DNA from: a virus
IMG/VR virus record: IMGVR_UViG_3300021960_000030
Location: 47,865-111,864 of that record
Strand: one strand, 5' to 3'
Length of the DNA: 64,000 bases
The notes under the pieces are model-generated. The model saw nothing but the letters and a program-made list of their open reading frames with translations, had not been told where the DNA came from and ran no database searches. Shown one piece after another: positions 48,824 to 56,772 of this stretch (the first letter of the stretch is position 1; each line of letters opens with the position of its first letter). Made by a program: the position numbers and the translations under genes.

Positions 48824-49019
48824 GTTTTGCCTCTATTTCGTTGATATGGGTAAACTCTCCATATGCTCGCTCAGAGCGTTCATGGAGAATATCGCTAATA
48901 TCTTCCAAAACGACCTCAGGGGCAATATAGTCGTCTAGGTACTTGTCAATCGCTTCTTTAAGATAGCGATATCTGTGCCATTCTGGCGAATAGGGTCGAT
49001 ACTGCATAATGTGGGTCAT
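48807..49019 (-). CDS. Conserved small cyanophage protein, 70 aa
   Basis: MTHIMQYRPYSPEWHRYRYL and then KEAIDKYLDDYIAPEVVLED form a helical, charged protein that recurs in cyanophages. ATG 49019 or the internal ATG (residue 5) may be used. Its 3' end overlaps that of gp53 by 17 bases on the opposite strand. No function is known. Confidence 0.65.
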   Translation of the reverse strand: MTHIMQYRPYSPEWHRYRYLKEAIDKYLDDYIAPEVVLEDISDILHERSERAYGEFTHINEIEAKLNNRC

Positions 49020-49038
49020 TCTCTAAGTAGTATATACC

Positions 49039-49266
49039 CTATGGATTCTGTTTGTCAAGTCCTAGGGAAATAAGGTAGTCTGTCCACCACTGTGGGTCTT
49101 TTTGTGATTTCCACCGTGGCACTGGTTTGCCATGAAGCGAATAATACTCGCTAATCGCTTCATCGATAATCTGTGCGATCTCCATATTCCTCTTCCTCTT
49201 CATCAACGTCCTCATATGGGTTTGCCACATAAGGTCCGTGTGGTTTTCTGGATTCTGATTTGACAT
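49039..49266 (-). CDS. Unknown protein, 75 aa
   Basis: ATG 49266 is preceded by GGGAGG at 7 bases, a strong binding site, which chooses it over the longer frame. MSNQNPENHTDLMWQTHMRT starts a helical protein with a later PRWKSQKDPQWWTDYLISLG. Over 107 bases it shares DNA with the 70-residue gene below in another frame. The function is unknown. Confidence 0.6.
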   Translation of the reverse strand: MSNQNPENHTDLMWQTHMRTLMKRKRNMEIAQIIDEAISEYYSLHGKPVPRWKSQKDPQWWTDYLISLGLDKQNP

Positions 49267-49372
49267 ACTTTGCCTCCCCGACGCTAGCAGACAACCATAG
49301 TGCAAGTTTCATTGTAATCCATATCACCGCGATCGGTGTGAAGCAGAGTGCAAGGATTAAGGAACTTTTCAA
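49160..49372 (-). CDS. Small membrane protein with TTG start, 70 aa
   Basis: TTG 49372 shares bases with the TGA of the gene upstream (TTGA) and has GGAGG nine bases before. One membrane segment (SSLILALCFTPIAVIWIT and more) is followed by a soluble tail rich in Glu and ending GDRTDYR. It overlaps the 75-aa gene by 107 bases. Both frames look natural, so I keep both. Confidence 0.55.
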   Translation of the reverse strand: MKSSLILALCFTPIAVIWITMKLALWLSASVGEAKYVKSESRKPHGPYVANPYEDVDEEEEEYGDRTDYR

Positions 49373-49686
49373 TCTCTTTGCCTCCAATCATCTGGTTTGT
49401 CTTGTTTGAACCAATCGATGATATCGTCAGCAGACTGAAATCCTGTTCTATGGTTAGATGGGTCTGGATCACCTAATCCCATCTGATTCATAAAATCGTC
49501 CATGCTGCCTTCTACCATATCTGGGTTAGCAGCACGTCGGCGTGCTCTCTTTAACATTTCACGGGCGCTGGTATTTGCTTTACCAATCTTTTCTGCCCAA
49601 ATCATGTCTGGGAGATCCACCGACTCCCTTAAAGCAATCTTCTGACATATGCCTTCTAAACGAAGGCGATATTGAGTCGAAAGCAT
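49369..49686 (-). CDS. Unknown protein, 105 aa
   Basis: ATG 49686, 22 bases after a late AATAAATA promoter, opens a helical protein with MLSTQYRLRLEGICQKIALR, then MLKRARRRAANPDMVEG and a C-terminal acidic part ending DDWRQRD. It may be an assembly or regulator protein. Its TGA overlaps the TTG of the next gene. Confidence 0.6.
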   Translation of the reverse strand: MLSTQYRLRLEGICQKIALRESVDLPDMIWAEKIGKANTSAREMLKRARRRAANPDMVEGSMDDFMNQMGLGDPDPSNHRTGFQSADDIIDWFKQDKPDDWRQRD

Positions 49687-49707
49687 TTGTACCTCGCGTA
49701 CTATTAG

Positions 49708-49715
49708 TATTTATT
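49708..49715 (-). promoter_or_regulatory. Late promoter AATAAATA
   Basis: AATAAATA on the minus strand, 22 bases upstream of ATG 49686 and a short distance after the terminator at 49732-49765. Confidence 0.6.
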
Positions 49716-49731
49716 GAAAAACCCTAGGGAT

Positions 49732-49765
49732 AAAAAAATACCCCAAGTTTTTTTCGGGGGTATTT
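49732..49765 (-). terminator. Rho-independent terminator
   Basis: AAATACCCC and GGGGTATTT form a 9-pair stem with an A/G-rich loop; on the minus strand a run of T residues follows. It ends the gp32-to-49789 transcript before the late promoter at 49708-49715. Confidence 0.8.
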
Positions 49766-49788
49766 GTAAATCAAAGGTCGTTTTTGGT

Positions 49789-50052
49789 TCAGCAGCTCAC
49801 TCGGACTCTCTCCGTCCACCGACGAACCCACCCTGGTCTGTACCTTCCGCTCCTGCTGTAGTCACTTGGGATGTACTCCTCATGTTGAATAGTTTCGTAG
49901 CAGAAGGTACGACGCGGTGCGTAGTAATGGTGGGGTCGTTCGTAGTGGTGGTGATGCTGATTATCGGTGAAAGGTTCCCAGAACTCTCCCCAAGTTACAG
50001 CACTAGCGGGGGATGCTGTTAGCAGTAGCAGGGGGAGAGCAAGGAGTTTCAT
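49789..50052 (-). CDS. His-rich secreted protein, 87 aa
   Basis: Residues 1-19 form a signal peptide (MKLLALPLLLLTASPASA) with a likely cleavage after ASA. The mature part has NQHHHHYERPHHYYAPRR, a metal-binding-like His and Tyr cluster, and then a beta-rich C-terminus with two Cys (FCYETIQ and the final C). It probably acts in the periplasm during infection. The function is unknown. The gene is the last of the gp32 unit. Confidence 0.65.
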   Translation of the reverse strand: MKLLALPLLLLTASPASAVTWGEFWEPFTDNQHHHHYERPHHYYAPRRTFCYETIQHEEYIPSDYSRSGRYRPGWVRRWTERVRVSC

Positions 50053-50948
50053 CAGAGTTCAGCAGCGAGGTCTTCAAAGTAAGAGAGATCGGGTTCATCC
50101 GACTCTTGACTGAATGATTCTACAGCAGAACCGAACCCACTGGGGGCAGCAGATGTGACAGTTTCGCGAGCGAACAGTTCTTCATCTTGCTCATCCTCAA
50201 CCACAGCACGAGTCTGCTTCTTGTTCAGGACCATGCCAAGACGTGCTTCTAGTTCTTCATAGGACTTGAAGTTGGAGGGATCAACAAAGTCCTTGAGCGA
50301 GTGCTCTTGGTTGTAGATCTCTTCCAGTTCAGCATCCGAGAACCCACCGAGGGTACCAGGAGCACTGAACTCAGACTTATCATAGTTCCAGAACCCAGCA
50401 ACCTTCGTGATCTTGATCTTGAAGTCAGCACCCTTCCAGAAATCGAAGGGATTGATGGGGGTCTCATCTTCAAACTGAGGTTGAGCAGCGGTGACGATCT
50501 TATCGTGGATCTTCTTACCGTACTTGTAGAGGAACACCTTACCCTCGTTCTGAGGGTTCATGGGGTCCTTCACGACGTAGATATTGCTATAGTATGACAG
50601 TTTACGCTTCTGCTTACGAGCGACCTCCTTGTCGGCATCGATGCCAGAGTTCCAGAGTTGACGATTCAGTTCACCGACAGGATCCTTCTGACCGAGAGTG
50701 GTCAGGGAGTTCTCGATGTACCAACCACCAGGACCTTGGAAGGCATGGGACCAGACCTGTGCCCAGGGCAGATCAGTATCCTTCTCGGGCAGGAAACGGA
50801 TCACGGCATAACCGTTACCGCTCTTGTCCATTTCAGGTTTCCAGAAGCGTTCATCCACCTTAGAACCAGTGGTAGACAACTTCTCGATTGCCTTGTTCAG
50901 AGAGGCAAAGGAGGAACCGCTGGACTTTTTGAGGGATGCGAAAGACAT
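50052..50948 (-). CDS. 32: Single-stranded DNA-binding protein gp32
   Basis: The 298-residue protein starts MSFASLKKSSGSSFASLNKA (the LAST-like cooperative motif), then has RFWKPEMDKSGNGYAVIRFL, GPGGWYIENSLTTLG, DKEVARKQKRKLSYYSNIYV and NPFDFWKGADFKIKITKVAG, all gp32 hallmarks. The C-terminal 60 residues are acidic, as in T4. It coats ssDNA in replication and recombination. A GATAAT-like element lies 40 bases upstream. The Cys zinc ligands of T4 gp32 are not seen. Confidence 0.9.
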   Translation of the reverse strand: MSFASLKKSSGSSFASLNKAIEKLSTTGSKVDERFWKPEMDKSGNGYAVIRFLPEKDTDLPWAQVWSHAFQGPGGWYIENSLTTLGQKDPVGELNRQLWNSGIDADKEVARKQKRKLSYYSNIYVVKDPMNPQNEGKVFLYKYGKKIHDKIVTAAQPQFEDETPINPFDFWKGADFKIKITKVAGFWNYDKSEFSAPGTLGGFSDAELEEIYNQEHSLKDFVDPSNFKSYEELEARLGMVLNKKQTRAVVEDEQDEELFARETVTSAAPSGFGSAVESFSQESDEPDLSYFEDLAAEL

Positions 50949-51023
50949 GTTTGTATTCTCCGTATTGAGTGTGTGGTGTCGTATTTGCCACGGGATTATC
51001 GTAGCATACTATTTAGGCGGTGG

Positions 51024-51404
51024 TCAACCCTCAGAGGTGTGACCCGACTCAAGGATTTGGGTTTTCCATTCCCTGAGTTTGCTCTCCATCTGATCGAGCA
51101 CCACCGTCAGATCGAGACCACCAGAGTACATCTGAGACATGGTGTCGATACGATCCTTCATCTCAGCCACGCTGCCATCCCGCTGAGATTCCTCAACGTG
51201 GTGCGATGCCAGAGCGAGACGGGCGTAGAACACCTTCTGCTTAGCGATTAACTCTAGTGTTTTATTGATGTGATCCAATCTCTCCTGTGGAGAAAAATCC
51301 TGAAGTTTGTTACTCATCTTCAGGAGATCTTCATAGGTCTTTTGGATGTCACCTATTTCTTCTCGGACTAAATCCGAACTAAAAAACTCATTTGCGTCTG
51401 TCAT
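51024..51404 (-). CDS. DUF1825-family protein
   Basis: The 126-residue protein has FFSSDLVREEIGDIQKTYED and LDHINKTLELIAKQKVFYAR, then MSQMYSGGLDLTVVLDQMES, matching the cyanobacterial DUF1825 family of small helical proteins. Hosts carry it as a single gene, so it may be of host origin. It lies between gp32 and gp33, so it might act in transcription or replication. The function is unknown. Confidence 0.7.
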   Translation of the reverse strand: MTDANEFFSSDLVREEIGDIQKTYEDLLKMSNKLQDFSPQERLDHINKTLELIAKQKVFYARLALASHHVEESQRDGSVAEMKDRIDTMSQMYSGGLDLTVVLDQMESKLREWKTQILESGHTSEG

Positions 51405-51646
51405 AAAGGTAAGACTCCTCTACTCGTACGTTTGATGTAGTTAAGTTGTTGTGCGTTGTATTTGATTTTATCTTTGAGTGGTTTGGAGATCAACTTGCTA
51501 GCGGTTTCAACTTCGATCTCATACTCATCACAAATAGATGTGACTGCTTCGATGTAGTTGACCAAACCGTTAGAGTCTTTCACCACCTTCTCAACGAGAG
51601 CAGAGAACTTTGCCTGGGTCATAAACTTTTCTTCAATCTCCTTCAC
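51401..51646 (-). CDS. 33: Late transcription co-activator gp33
   Basis: The core MTQAKFSALVEKVVKDSNG then LVNYIEAVTSICDEYEIEVE and TASKLISKPLKDKI is the cyanophage gp33 pattern. In T4 gp33 connects RNA polymerase to the sliding clamp and gp55 at TATAAATA promoters. GTG 51646 overlaps the TGA upstream (GTGA); ATG 51622 is an alternative. The stop overlaps the DUF1825 ATG by 4 bases. Confidence 0.75.
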   Translation of the reverse strand: MKEIEEKFMTQAKFSALVEKVVKDSNGLVNYIEAVTSICDEYEIEVETASKLISKPLKDKIKYNAQQLNYIKRTSRGVLPL

Positions 51647-52323
51647 TTGTTAATCCCCCGTGCATAATAGCGGTATTCCTTGATCCAGTCAATCAAAGTA
51701 TTCATATAGGGGATCTTGTCATAACGTTGTTCAACTTGAATCTGTCCGTCTTCAGCAACAGACAGTGTGACCAGTTTAGTAACCTCAACACCCGTCAGTT
51801 CATAATACATGTAGGCATATGCTGCCTCCTGTACGAAGAACTTCTCTAGGTGCTCACGTTTCTTCAGTCTTGTGGTTGTCTTGAAATCGATTACAGCAAG
51901 TTCGCCATCAAACTCAGCAATACAATCCACACGCCCAGCGATACCAAGACGAGCAGAATAAAGAGGGGTTTCAAGACAATGAATAGGACCAATACGATTA
52001 AGAGTCGTACGAGCAGCCCTAAAAAGGTAGACGGGAAGACCTTCGCCTTCCTTATCTTTGTCCAGTTCATTATTTAGATAGTGTTCAACGATGGAATGAT
52101 AACGAGAACCACGCCAGGAAGCGACGCGGCGGATCCTTTCTGCCTCAGTGAACCCTACACGCTTCTCCCAATCCAGGATGCCTGCTTTAGTGCTATGACT
52201 AACCACAGTGGTGACACTCGGCACCCACTGCCCTTGTGGTAGTTTATAAAACCTCCCATGAGGCAGTGTTTGAGAGTCCAGCTCAGATATCTCTGTTGCT
52301 GGACCGAGGTGCACAAATGTCAT
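51643..52323 (-). CDS. PD-(D/E)XK exonuclease (RecB/Cas4-like)
   Basis: The 226-residue protein has GRVDCIAEFDGELAVIDFKT, the catalytic D...D-x-K (GRVD, then IDFK), preceded by RGSRYHSIVEHYLN, with a QEAAYAYMYYELTG helix after it, as in the RecB nuclease family. It may process DNA ends in recombination. It follows PhoH by 6 bases and leads to gp33. Confidence 0.75.
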   Translation of the reverse strand: MTFVHLGPATEISELDSQTLPHGRFYKLPQGQWVPSVTTVVSHSTKAGILDWEKRVGFTEAERIRRVASWRGSRYHSIVEHYLNNELDKDKEGEGLPVYLFRAARTTLNRIGPIHCLETPLYSARLGIAGRVDCIAEFDGELAVIDFKTTTRLKKREHLEKFFVQEAAYAYMYYELTGVEVTKLVTLSVAEDGQIQVEQRYDKIPYMNTLIDWIKEYRYYARGINK

Positions 52324-52329
52324 AATAAA

Positions 52330-53070
52330 TCAGAAACCAAGATTGATCTTAGAGATGAGGTATTCTTTAACGAAACCTGAACGAACGATGTCTTCAATGC
52401 CGAACTCTACGACATCAACTGAAGGCATTGTCTGCATGATTTTCATGAAGTCTAACACACCATTCCTCTCATTGTGTTTAACGAGGTCAGACTGGGTGTA
52501 GTCTCCAGAGAAAATGATCTTACAGTTCTCACCAACACGGGTGATAATACTATCAAGTTCATGGAAGTTCAGGTTACTGAACTCGTCTACAATAATAACA
52601 CAGTCATCCATAGTAACACCACGGATGAAGGAGGTAGACCAGAAGGAAATGGTTTCCTGTCCCCTCAAGTTATCATACAGTGTTTCAAAGCTGTTGTCAT
52701 CAGGCATCTGGAACATGTACTTAACCATATTCTTGTAGGGAATCTGGTACAAGTTGCTCTTATCTTCATGGTCTCCAGGAAGGAAACCAATCTCTCTTGT
52801 AGGAACAAGAGAACGAACCATGTAAACCTTTTCGTAAGGGGATTCCTCGTCAAGAACATCCTGCAGTGCAAGATAAAGACTAATGAATGTCTTACCTGTA
52901 CCTGCAGCGCCATGGAGAACTAAGTTCTTTCCTTCGCTGTAAGAGTTGAACACTCGTTCCTGATTAGGAGTGAGTGGTTCAATGTTCTTAAGGTGTTCAA
53001 GGTTAATCGCCTTCTTTCGGAAGTGCTTCTTGGGAGGAGTCTTCCGAGGTGCTGTCTTTGCTCTAGGCAT
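52330..53070 (-). CDS. phoH: PhoH-like ATPase
   Basis: From ATG 53070 the 246-residue protein has a basic N-terminus, Walker A GAAGTGKT at 54-61, RSLVPTREIGFLPGD, Walker B VIIVDE, and GDYTQSDL. These are the PhoH features. PhoH is an ATPase of uncertain role, common in marine phages and often tied to phosphate stress or RNA handling. I see no pho box. An earlier TTG is possible. Confidence 0.9.
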   Translation of the reverse strand: MPRAKTAPRKTPPKKHFRKKAINLEHLKNIEPLTPNQERVFNSYSEGKNLVLHGAAGTGKTFISLYLALQDVLDEESPYEKVYMVRSLVPTREIGFLPGDHEDKSNLYQIPYKNMVKYMFQMPDDNSFETLYDNLRGQETISFWSTSFIRGVTMDDCVIIVDEFSNLNFHELDSIITRVGENCKIIFSGDYTQSDLVKHNERNGVLDFMKIMQTMPSVDVVEFGIEDIVRSGFVKEYLISKINLGF

Positions 53071-53072
53071 AA

Positions 53073-53303
53073 TCAAGTGTAACGACTGAGGTTTGCACCA
53101 GGATGAGCAGACTGGATCTTCTGCATAACAGATTTGAATCCATCTGACTGCTTGGGATTAGGGTATACCGTGGCAACATGCTGGTTACCAAAGTATCGCT
53201 CTAGTTCTGGATGCTCTTCTTTGTATTTATCGAGATCATTGATCGACATAAAGTTGGTAATGATCTCTCCTGTTTCTTTGTTAATCCAATCGTAGGTTGG
53301 CAT
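53073..53303 (-). CDS. Conserved cyanophage protein, 76 aa
   Basis: It begins MPTYDWINKETGEIITNFMS, which recalls the FmdB-type zinc ribbon start (MPTYE...), but the Cys pairs are missing. The rest is helical and charged (KYKEEHPELERYFG and later). It lies 2 bases before PhoH and is part of the replication unit. The function is unknown. Confidence 0.65.
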   Translation of the reverse strand: MPTYDWINKETGEIITNFMSINDLDKYKEEHPELERYFGNQHVATVYPNPKQSDGFKSVMQKIQSAHPGANLSRYT

Positions 53304-53304
53304 A

Positions 53305-53994
53305 TTAGTCTATCCGAATGCAAGGTTGGACATCATTACAATCACAGTCATCATCACACCAACCCAGTGCCTTGGAGACAGTGGGGAACTGACAGATGAA
53401 GTGCTTCTTGCACAGTTCTGCAATCTCCATGTGCTCCAGTTGTGTGCCGTTGGCAGCGCGAAGATTGATATAATGGATCCATGAACGCACAGATCCCGTC
53501 ATGTAGATACGAGTTGGAGTTGCCAAAGGCAATACAAAACGGGCACACTCTTTTGCCACGCCTGCTTCAAGCATTTCTTGATAGATATGTTGAGCATGGT
53601 AGAAGTGCTCTTCAATCTTTGCTTGGAAGCGAGCGACAAGGATAGGATCAAGGTCCGCAGTGGAGTTCTGACGGTTCTTGGTATCCTGACGGCGGAGATC
53701 TGGCACAGGGATCTCATCGCCCAGCAGAGAGGCATCAGCATACCGCTGGGAAAACTCTTGATATGTGAACGAACGGTGCCTCAGGATTTGAGCTGCGATA
53801 CCCCTGGTAGTGTTGATCTCAAGCGTCATATGCGCCTGCTCAAAGACGCTCCAATGCCCATGTGTAATACAATAGGACAGGAGACCTGCAACGTTGGGAT
53901 TATCCTGATTGTTGGGGTTGCTTACACGAGCAACATATCCCATGGTCTTCTCTGCATCAGGAGTAGCAGAGATCAAACATACTTTAGTCATCAT
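53305..53994 (-). CDS. thyX: Flavin-dependent thymidylate synthase ThyX
   Basis: The 229 residues include RHRSFTYQEFSQRY from position 72, the ThyX signature RHRxxS, preceded by FEQAHMTLEINTTRGIAAQI and followed by ARFVLPLATPTRIYMTGSVR. ThyX makes dTMP from dUMP with FAD and methylene-THF. It supplies dTTP for phage DNA. It is near PhoH, gp32 and RNase H, as in other cyanophages. Confidence 0.9.
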   Translation of the reverse strand: MMTKVCLISATPDAEKTMGYVARVSNPNNQDNPNVAGLLSYCITHGHWSVFEQAHMTLEINTTRGIAAQILRHRSFTYQEFSQRYADASLLGDEIPVPDLRRQDTKNRQNSTADLDPILVARFQAKIEEHFYHAQHIYQEMLEAGVAKECARFVLPLATPTRIYMTGSVRSWIHYINLRAANGTQLEHMEIAELCKKHFICQFPTVSKALGWCDDDCDCNDVQPCIRID

Positions 53995-54259
53995 GCTTAA
54001 AAATCAAACGGGCAAGGAGATGCAGACCGAATGCTTGGAAGTATCCAATGGTTTTCAAACCGAACAAGAGTGGCATCAACCAGTTCCATAATAGCATCAT
54101 GATGACAGGAGAAAGAATCAATGTGCCAAGCACCATGATTGCTTTTTGTCCTGCCTGAATGTTTGCCTTCTCTTCCTCACGTCGGTCAAGTTCTGCAAGG
54201 AGTTCACTCTTTACTTCTTCCGCCGCTTTGCGGGGATTAAAGTACACATTGTCAGTCAT
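53984..54259 (-). CDS. Small membrane protein, 91 aa
   Basis: ATG 54259 begins with a charged helical part (KAAEEVKSELLAELDRREEE), followed by two hydrophobic segments (MVLGTLILSPVIMMLLWNW, MPLLFGLKTIGYFQAFGLHL). It resembles phage-encoded inner-membrane proteins of unknown role. Its 3' end overlaps thyX by 11 bases. Confidence 0.6.
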   Translation of the reverse strand: MTDNVYFNPRKAAEEVKSELLAELDRREEEKANIQAGQKAIMVLGTLILSPVIMMLLWNWLMPLLFGLKTIGYFQAFGLHLLARLIFKHDD

Positions 54260-54513
54260 TTTTTCTTCGTAGGATTATTCCAAAGTTTAGGGTTAACTCT
54301 ACCTTCTGTCTGGTTGAAGGTTATTAAATCTTCACGGTAACGGTCCCAGTAGTAATCAAAGACATCAACTTTTTTGTTGGCAACGACGAGATCGTACCGT
54401 ATTTCATCTCCGACTCTATATTGAACCAGAAATGATGTGTATGGTAGTGATCTGTCGTCTGCCAATGACGGATCACAGTTCTCTGCGATCTTCTTCAACC
54501 CCGATTCCCCCAC
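54256..54513 (-). CDS. Unknown protein, GTG start, 85 aa
   Basis: GTG 54513 is the only sensible start in the frame and lies inside the end of the upstream gene. The protein is soluble with VQYRVGDEIRYDLVVANKKV and DYYWDRYREDLITFNQTEG. It looks like a small cyanophage-type protein. The stop overlaps the next ATG by 4 bases. The function is unknown. Confidence 0.6.
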   Translation of the reverse strand: MGESGLKKIAENCDPSLADDRSLPYTSFLVQYRVGDEIRYDLVVANKKVDVFDYYWDRYREDLITFNQTEGRVNPKLWNNPTKKK

Positions 54514-54929
54514 TCAATAGATGGAAATGCTTCTTTGATTACAGCAAGTGTAATCCTGTACTTTTTATGCAGACGATGGTTGAACACATCAACCAGCAGT
54601 TCTGCTTCATCTTCATGCAGACCTTCAAGCATCTGAATGAACATGGATTCGATCTTGAGAGTAGGAACGTTATCTGCACCACCCTTCACAAAGTAGTACA
54701 ACTTCTTACCTTCATGCTCAAGTATCGTGTGCTCTGTACCCTTGGGTGCTTCGTTCTTACGATAGGGAACTTCACCTTCAGGGATACGAGTCTGCACAGA
54801 CTCATCAAAGTTAATGATGAACAGAGACCTCAAGACCTGAGAGTTGTACTGCTGCAGCAGTTCAATCTTCTTCGCCTTGGTCTTTGCTCCGTGGACCTTC
54901 TGAATAACTTCAGACAACATCAGTTTCAT
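54495..54929 (-). CDS. DUF6433-like phage protein, 144 aa
   Basis: The protein begins MKLMLSEVIQKVHGAKTKAK, then KIELLQQYNSQVLRSLFIIN, and LEGLHEDEAELLVDVFNHRL near the end, a pattern I associate with the DUF6433 family of T4-like phages. It lies between RNase H and ThyX. The role is unknown, but its constant position suggests involvement in replication or regulation. Confidence 0.7.
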   Translation of the reverse strand: MKLMLSEVIQKVHGAKTKAKKIELLQQYNSQVLRSLFIINFDESVQTRIPEGEVPYRKNEAPKGTEHTILEHEGKKLYYFVKGGADNVPTLKIESMFIQMLEGLHEDEAELLVDVFNHRLHKKYRITLAVIKEAFPSIEWGNRG

Positions 54930-54930
54930 T

Positions 54931-55809
54931 TCAAAACTCCGTGATATGGTTCATGAGTTCGTCCAGTTTGTTCTGGGCGAAATAAGTAAACATAGAACCA
55001 CGCGAGGGTGGTTGTGTAGTTTCAAACGTATTTAGCACATCCTCTTCAACCTCTTTTGGGATGCAGTCGAAGTTGATAAGCACTCGATTCCTTTCATAGT
55101 TCTTTGCAGTTTCAGGAGAACAGAAGTCCTCAGGTGAAAGAAGAGACCAGGATTGAATCTTACCCTTGCCAAGAGGACGCTGACGCTTCCCACTTACAAA
55201 GGTGTCATCATCAGATAGGAAGTTAGGAATACCATCAGAACGATCACCCTTGAGAATGTGCTCAGCAACAAACTGTTGGGGATCTTCTGAGATTACGAAC
55301 TTCTTCTGGATGGGGTTGTACTGACTAACAAACTTATACTTCTGCAGTTGCATGAAGTCTTTGTCCCCACTAAGGATCAACACCTTCTGGGGAGGTTGCA
55401 TGTTGTTCATCAGTCGGATGTTTCGATGTGCCTGATCCTTACACAGGATTGCAATGACATCATCTGCTTCAGCACCACTAACCTCTACAACTTTGTAGGG
55501 CATGTGTGTACGAATCTCATCCTTAATGCGATTGATCTGGTCAAAGATGGCAGTCCAGTCTAAGGCAGAACGCTCACGATCTTTCTTACGATTAGACTTG
55601 TAGTATTGGAAATACTTGCGCCGCCAATAGGTCTTACTGTCGTAGCAAAGAACCAACTCCCCGTACTCTTTGCCGAACTTGGATCGGTAGAGTCGCAGGG
55701 AGTTGAGAACCATGTGACGGATGAGACCGTCACTCACACGGCTAACCGTGCTTGTCAGAGAAACCATCAGGTTGCTGATGCAAACCTGATTCATGTCAAC
55801 AAGGATCAT
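54931..55809 (-). CDS. rnh: Ribonuclease H (T4 rnh, FEN-1 type)
   Basis: The 292-residue protein has ILVDMNQVCISN at the start with the first metal Asp, CYDSKTYWRRKYFQYYKSNR (helical arch), SGAEADDVIAILC and LILSGDKDFMQLQKYKFVSQ with the other acid ligands, and GDRSDGIPNFL for DNA binding. The 5' to 3' nuclease removes RNA primers from lagging-strand fragments. The T4 enzyme has 305 residues. Confidence 0.9.
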   Translation of the reverse strand: MILVDMNQVCISNLMVSLTSTVSRVSDGLIRHMVLNSLRLYRSKFGKEYGELVLCYDSKTYWRRKYFQYYKSNRKKDRERSALDWTAIFDQINRIKDEIRTHMPYKVVEVSGAEADDVIAILCKDQAHRNIRLMNNMQPPQKVLILSGDKDFMQLQKYKFVSQYNPIQKKFVISEDPQQFVAEHILKGDRSDGIPNFLSDDDTFVSGKRQRPLGKGKIQSWSLLSPEDFCSPETAKNYERNRVLINFDCIPKEVEEDVLNTFETTQPPSRGSMFTYFAQNKLDELMNHITEF

Positions 55810-55815
55810 CAGACC

Positions 55816-56055
55816 TCAATCATCTTCATCATCCATCATATCATCCTCGTCACCGAAATGCAAGTAGAGAAGGTCAGATGGGTCAACGGGTTCACCATCT
55901 TGATACATTTCGGGGTGCATCACGACTGCTGCGTACTCAGCACGCTCCTTCCATTCATCCCAGGTCTTGCGAAGATTCCAAGACGCAAGGAATCCTAAGA
56001 GGAAGGATCCAATCGTGAGGAAAAAGGCAATGTACAAAAACGATGCATCTGCCAT
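55816..56055 (-). CDS. Small membrane protein with acidic tail, 79 aa
   Basis: One membrane segment (FLYIAFFLTIGSFLLGFLAS) near the N-terminus is followed by a basic and then very acidic part ending DDMMDDEDD. It may bind a host protein at the inner membrane. It is separated by 6 bases from rnh. The function is unknown. Confidence 0.6.
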   Translation of the reverse strand: MADASFLYIAFFLTIGSFLLGFLASWNLRKTWDEWKERAEYAAVVMHPEMYQDGEPVDPSDLLYLHFGDEDDMMDDEDD

Positions 56056-56085
56056 GTGGCATACCTCCGATTGTTCCTATATGTA

Positions 56086-56442
56086 TTATTTAGGACGATT
56101 TCGTGAACCTTTCTTTCGTCCTGGTTTGCGTTCTGCATGGTATCTCCATGCATCATCAAGGATTTTATAGCAGTAGTCTCGGATCTTCCGTGCTTTTGGT
56201 TTGGGAAGATATCCATATGCTTCCTTGAGTGTCTTGTCTTTTCCCTTAATATACTCATCAAGTTCTAAGACTAGATTGTTAATCTGTGCCGCTGAATGAG
56301 ACTCAATGAACTCGTTGGTCTCCCGACGGGTCCACTTGTTCTGCTTCAGGTAGGTGTACATATTGAAAAGAAAACGACCATTGATTGTCGCCTCGTCAAT
56401 GGCGCGATCAATGATCGTATAGAGTTCTTGAGTGTCAGTCAT
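56086..56442 (-). CDS. Unknown basic protein, 118 aa
   Basis: The N-terminal half is helical (ELYTIIDRAIDEATINGRFL and TYLKQNKWTRRETNEFIESH) and the C-terminal end is strongly basic (ERKPGRKKGSRNRPK), suggesting nucleic-acid binding. ATG 56442 overlaps the stop of glutaredoxin by 1 base. There is no recognised family. Confidence 0.6.
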   Translation of the reverse strand: MTDTQELYTIIDRAIDEATINGRFLFNMYTYLKQNKWTRRETNEFIESHSAAQINNLVLELDEYIKGKDKTLKEAYGYLPKPKARKIRDYCYKILDDAWRYHAERKPGRKKGSRNRPK

Positions 56443-56693
56443 TAAAGGAACTTGTTCTCACGTAAGTATTTTACAGTATCGGTGCAACCCCCCATACGTC
56501 TTCCGTTAAGAATGACTTGAGGGAACGTGGCACCAGGACCAAACTGTTTAGTGAACTGGTCACGAGTAAACTGTTCGTTCAGTTTATACTCTGTGAACGC
56601 CCAGCCCTTACTTCTAAACACTTCTACAATCTTACTGCAGTAGGGACACCCAGCACGGGAATAGATCAACGCGGATCCAGGATTAGCACTCAT
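56442..56693 (-). CDS. grx: Glutaredoxin
   Basis: The 83-residue protein has the redox motif C16-P-Y-C19, then TFPQVILNG with the cis-Pro, and GGCTD for glutathione binding. The thioredoxin fold and the length fit class I glutaredoxins. It could reduce ribonucleotide reductase or other phage enzymes. A late AATAAATA lies 21 bases upstream. Confidence 0.9.
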   Translation of the reverse strand: MSANPGSALIYSRAGCPYCSKIVEVFRSKGWAFTEYKLNEQFTRDQFTKQFGPGATFPQVILNGRRMGGCTDTVKYLRENKFL

Positions 56694-56713
56694 AGTAAAG
56701 CATCAACTCAGTC

Positions 56714-56721
56714 TATTTATT
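56714..56721 (-). promoter_or_regulatory. Late promoter AATAAATA
   Basis: AATAAATA on the minus strand, just after the terminator and 21 bases before the glutaredoxin ATG. Confidence 0.65.
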
Positions 56722-56744
56722 AAAAAGGGGACCCGAAGGTCCCC
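56722..56744 (-). terminator. Rho-independent terminator
   Basis: GGGGACC-TTCG-GGTCCCC on the minus strand forms a 7-pair stem closed by a UUCG tetraloop (the plus strand reads CGAA in the loop), followed by TTTTT. It ends the transcript of the outer-membrane-type gene. Confidence 0.85.
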
Positions 56745-56772
56745 AACATATTACATGCTACTCAGCAGCAAA

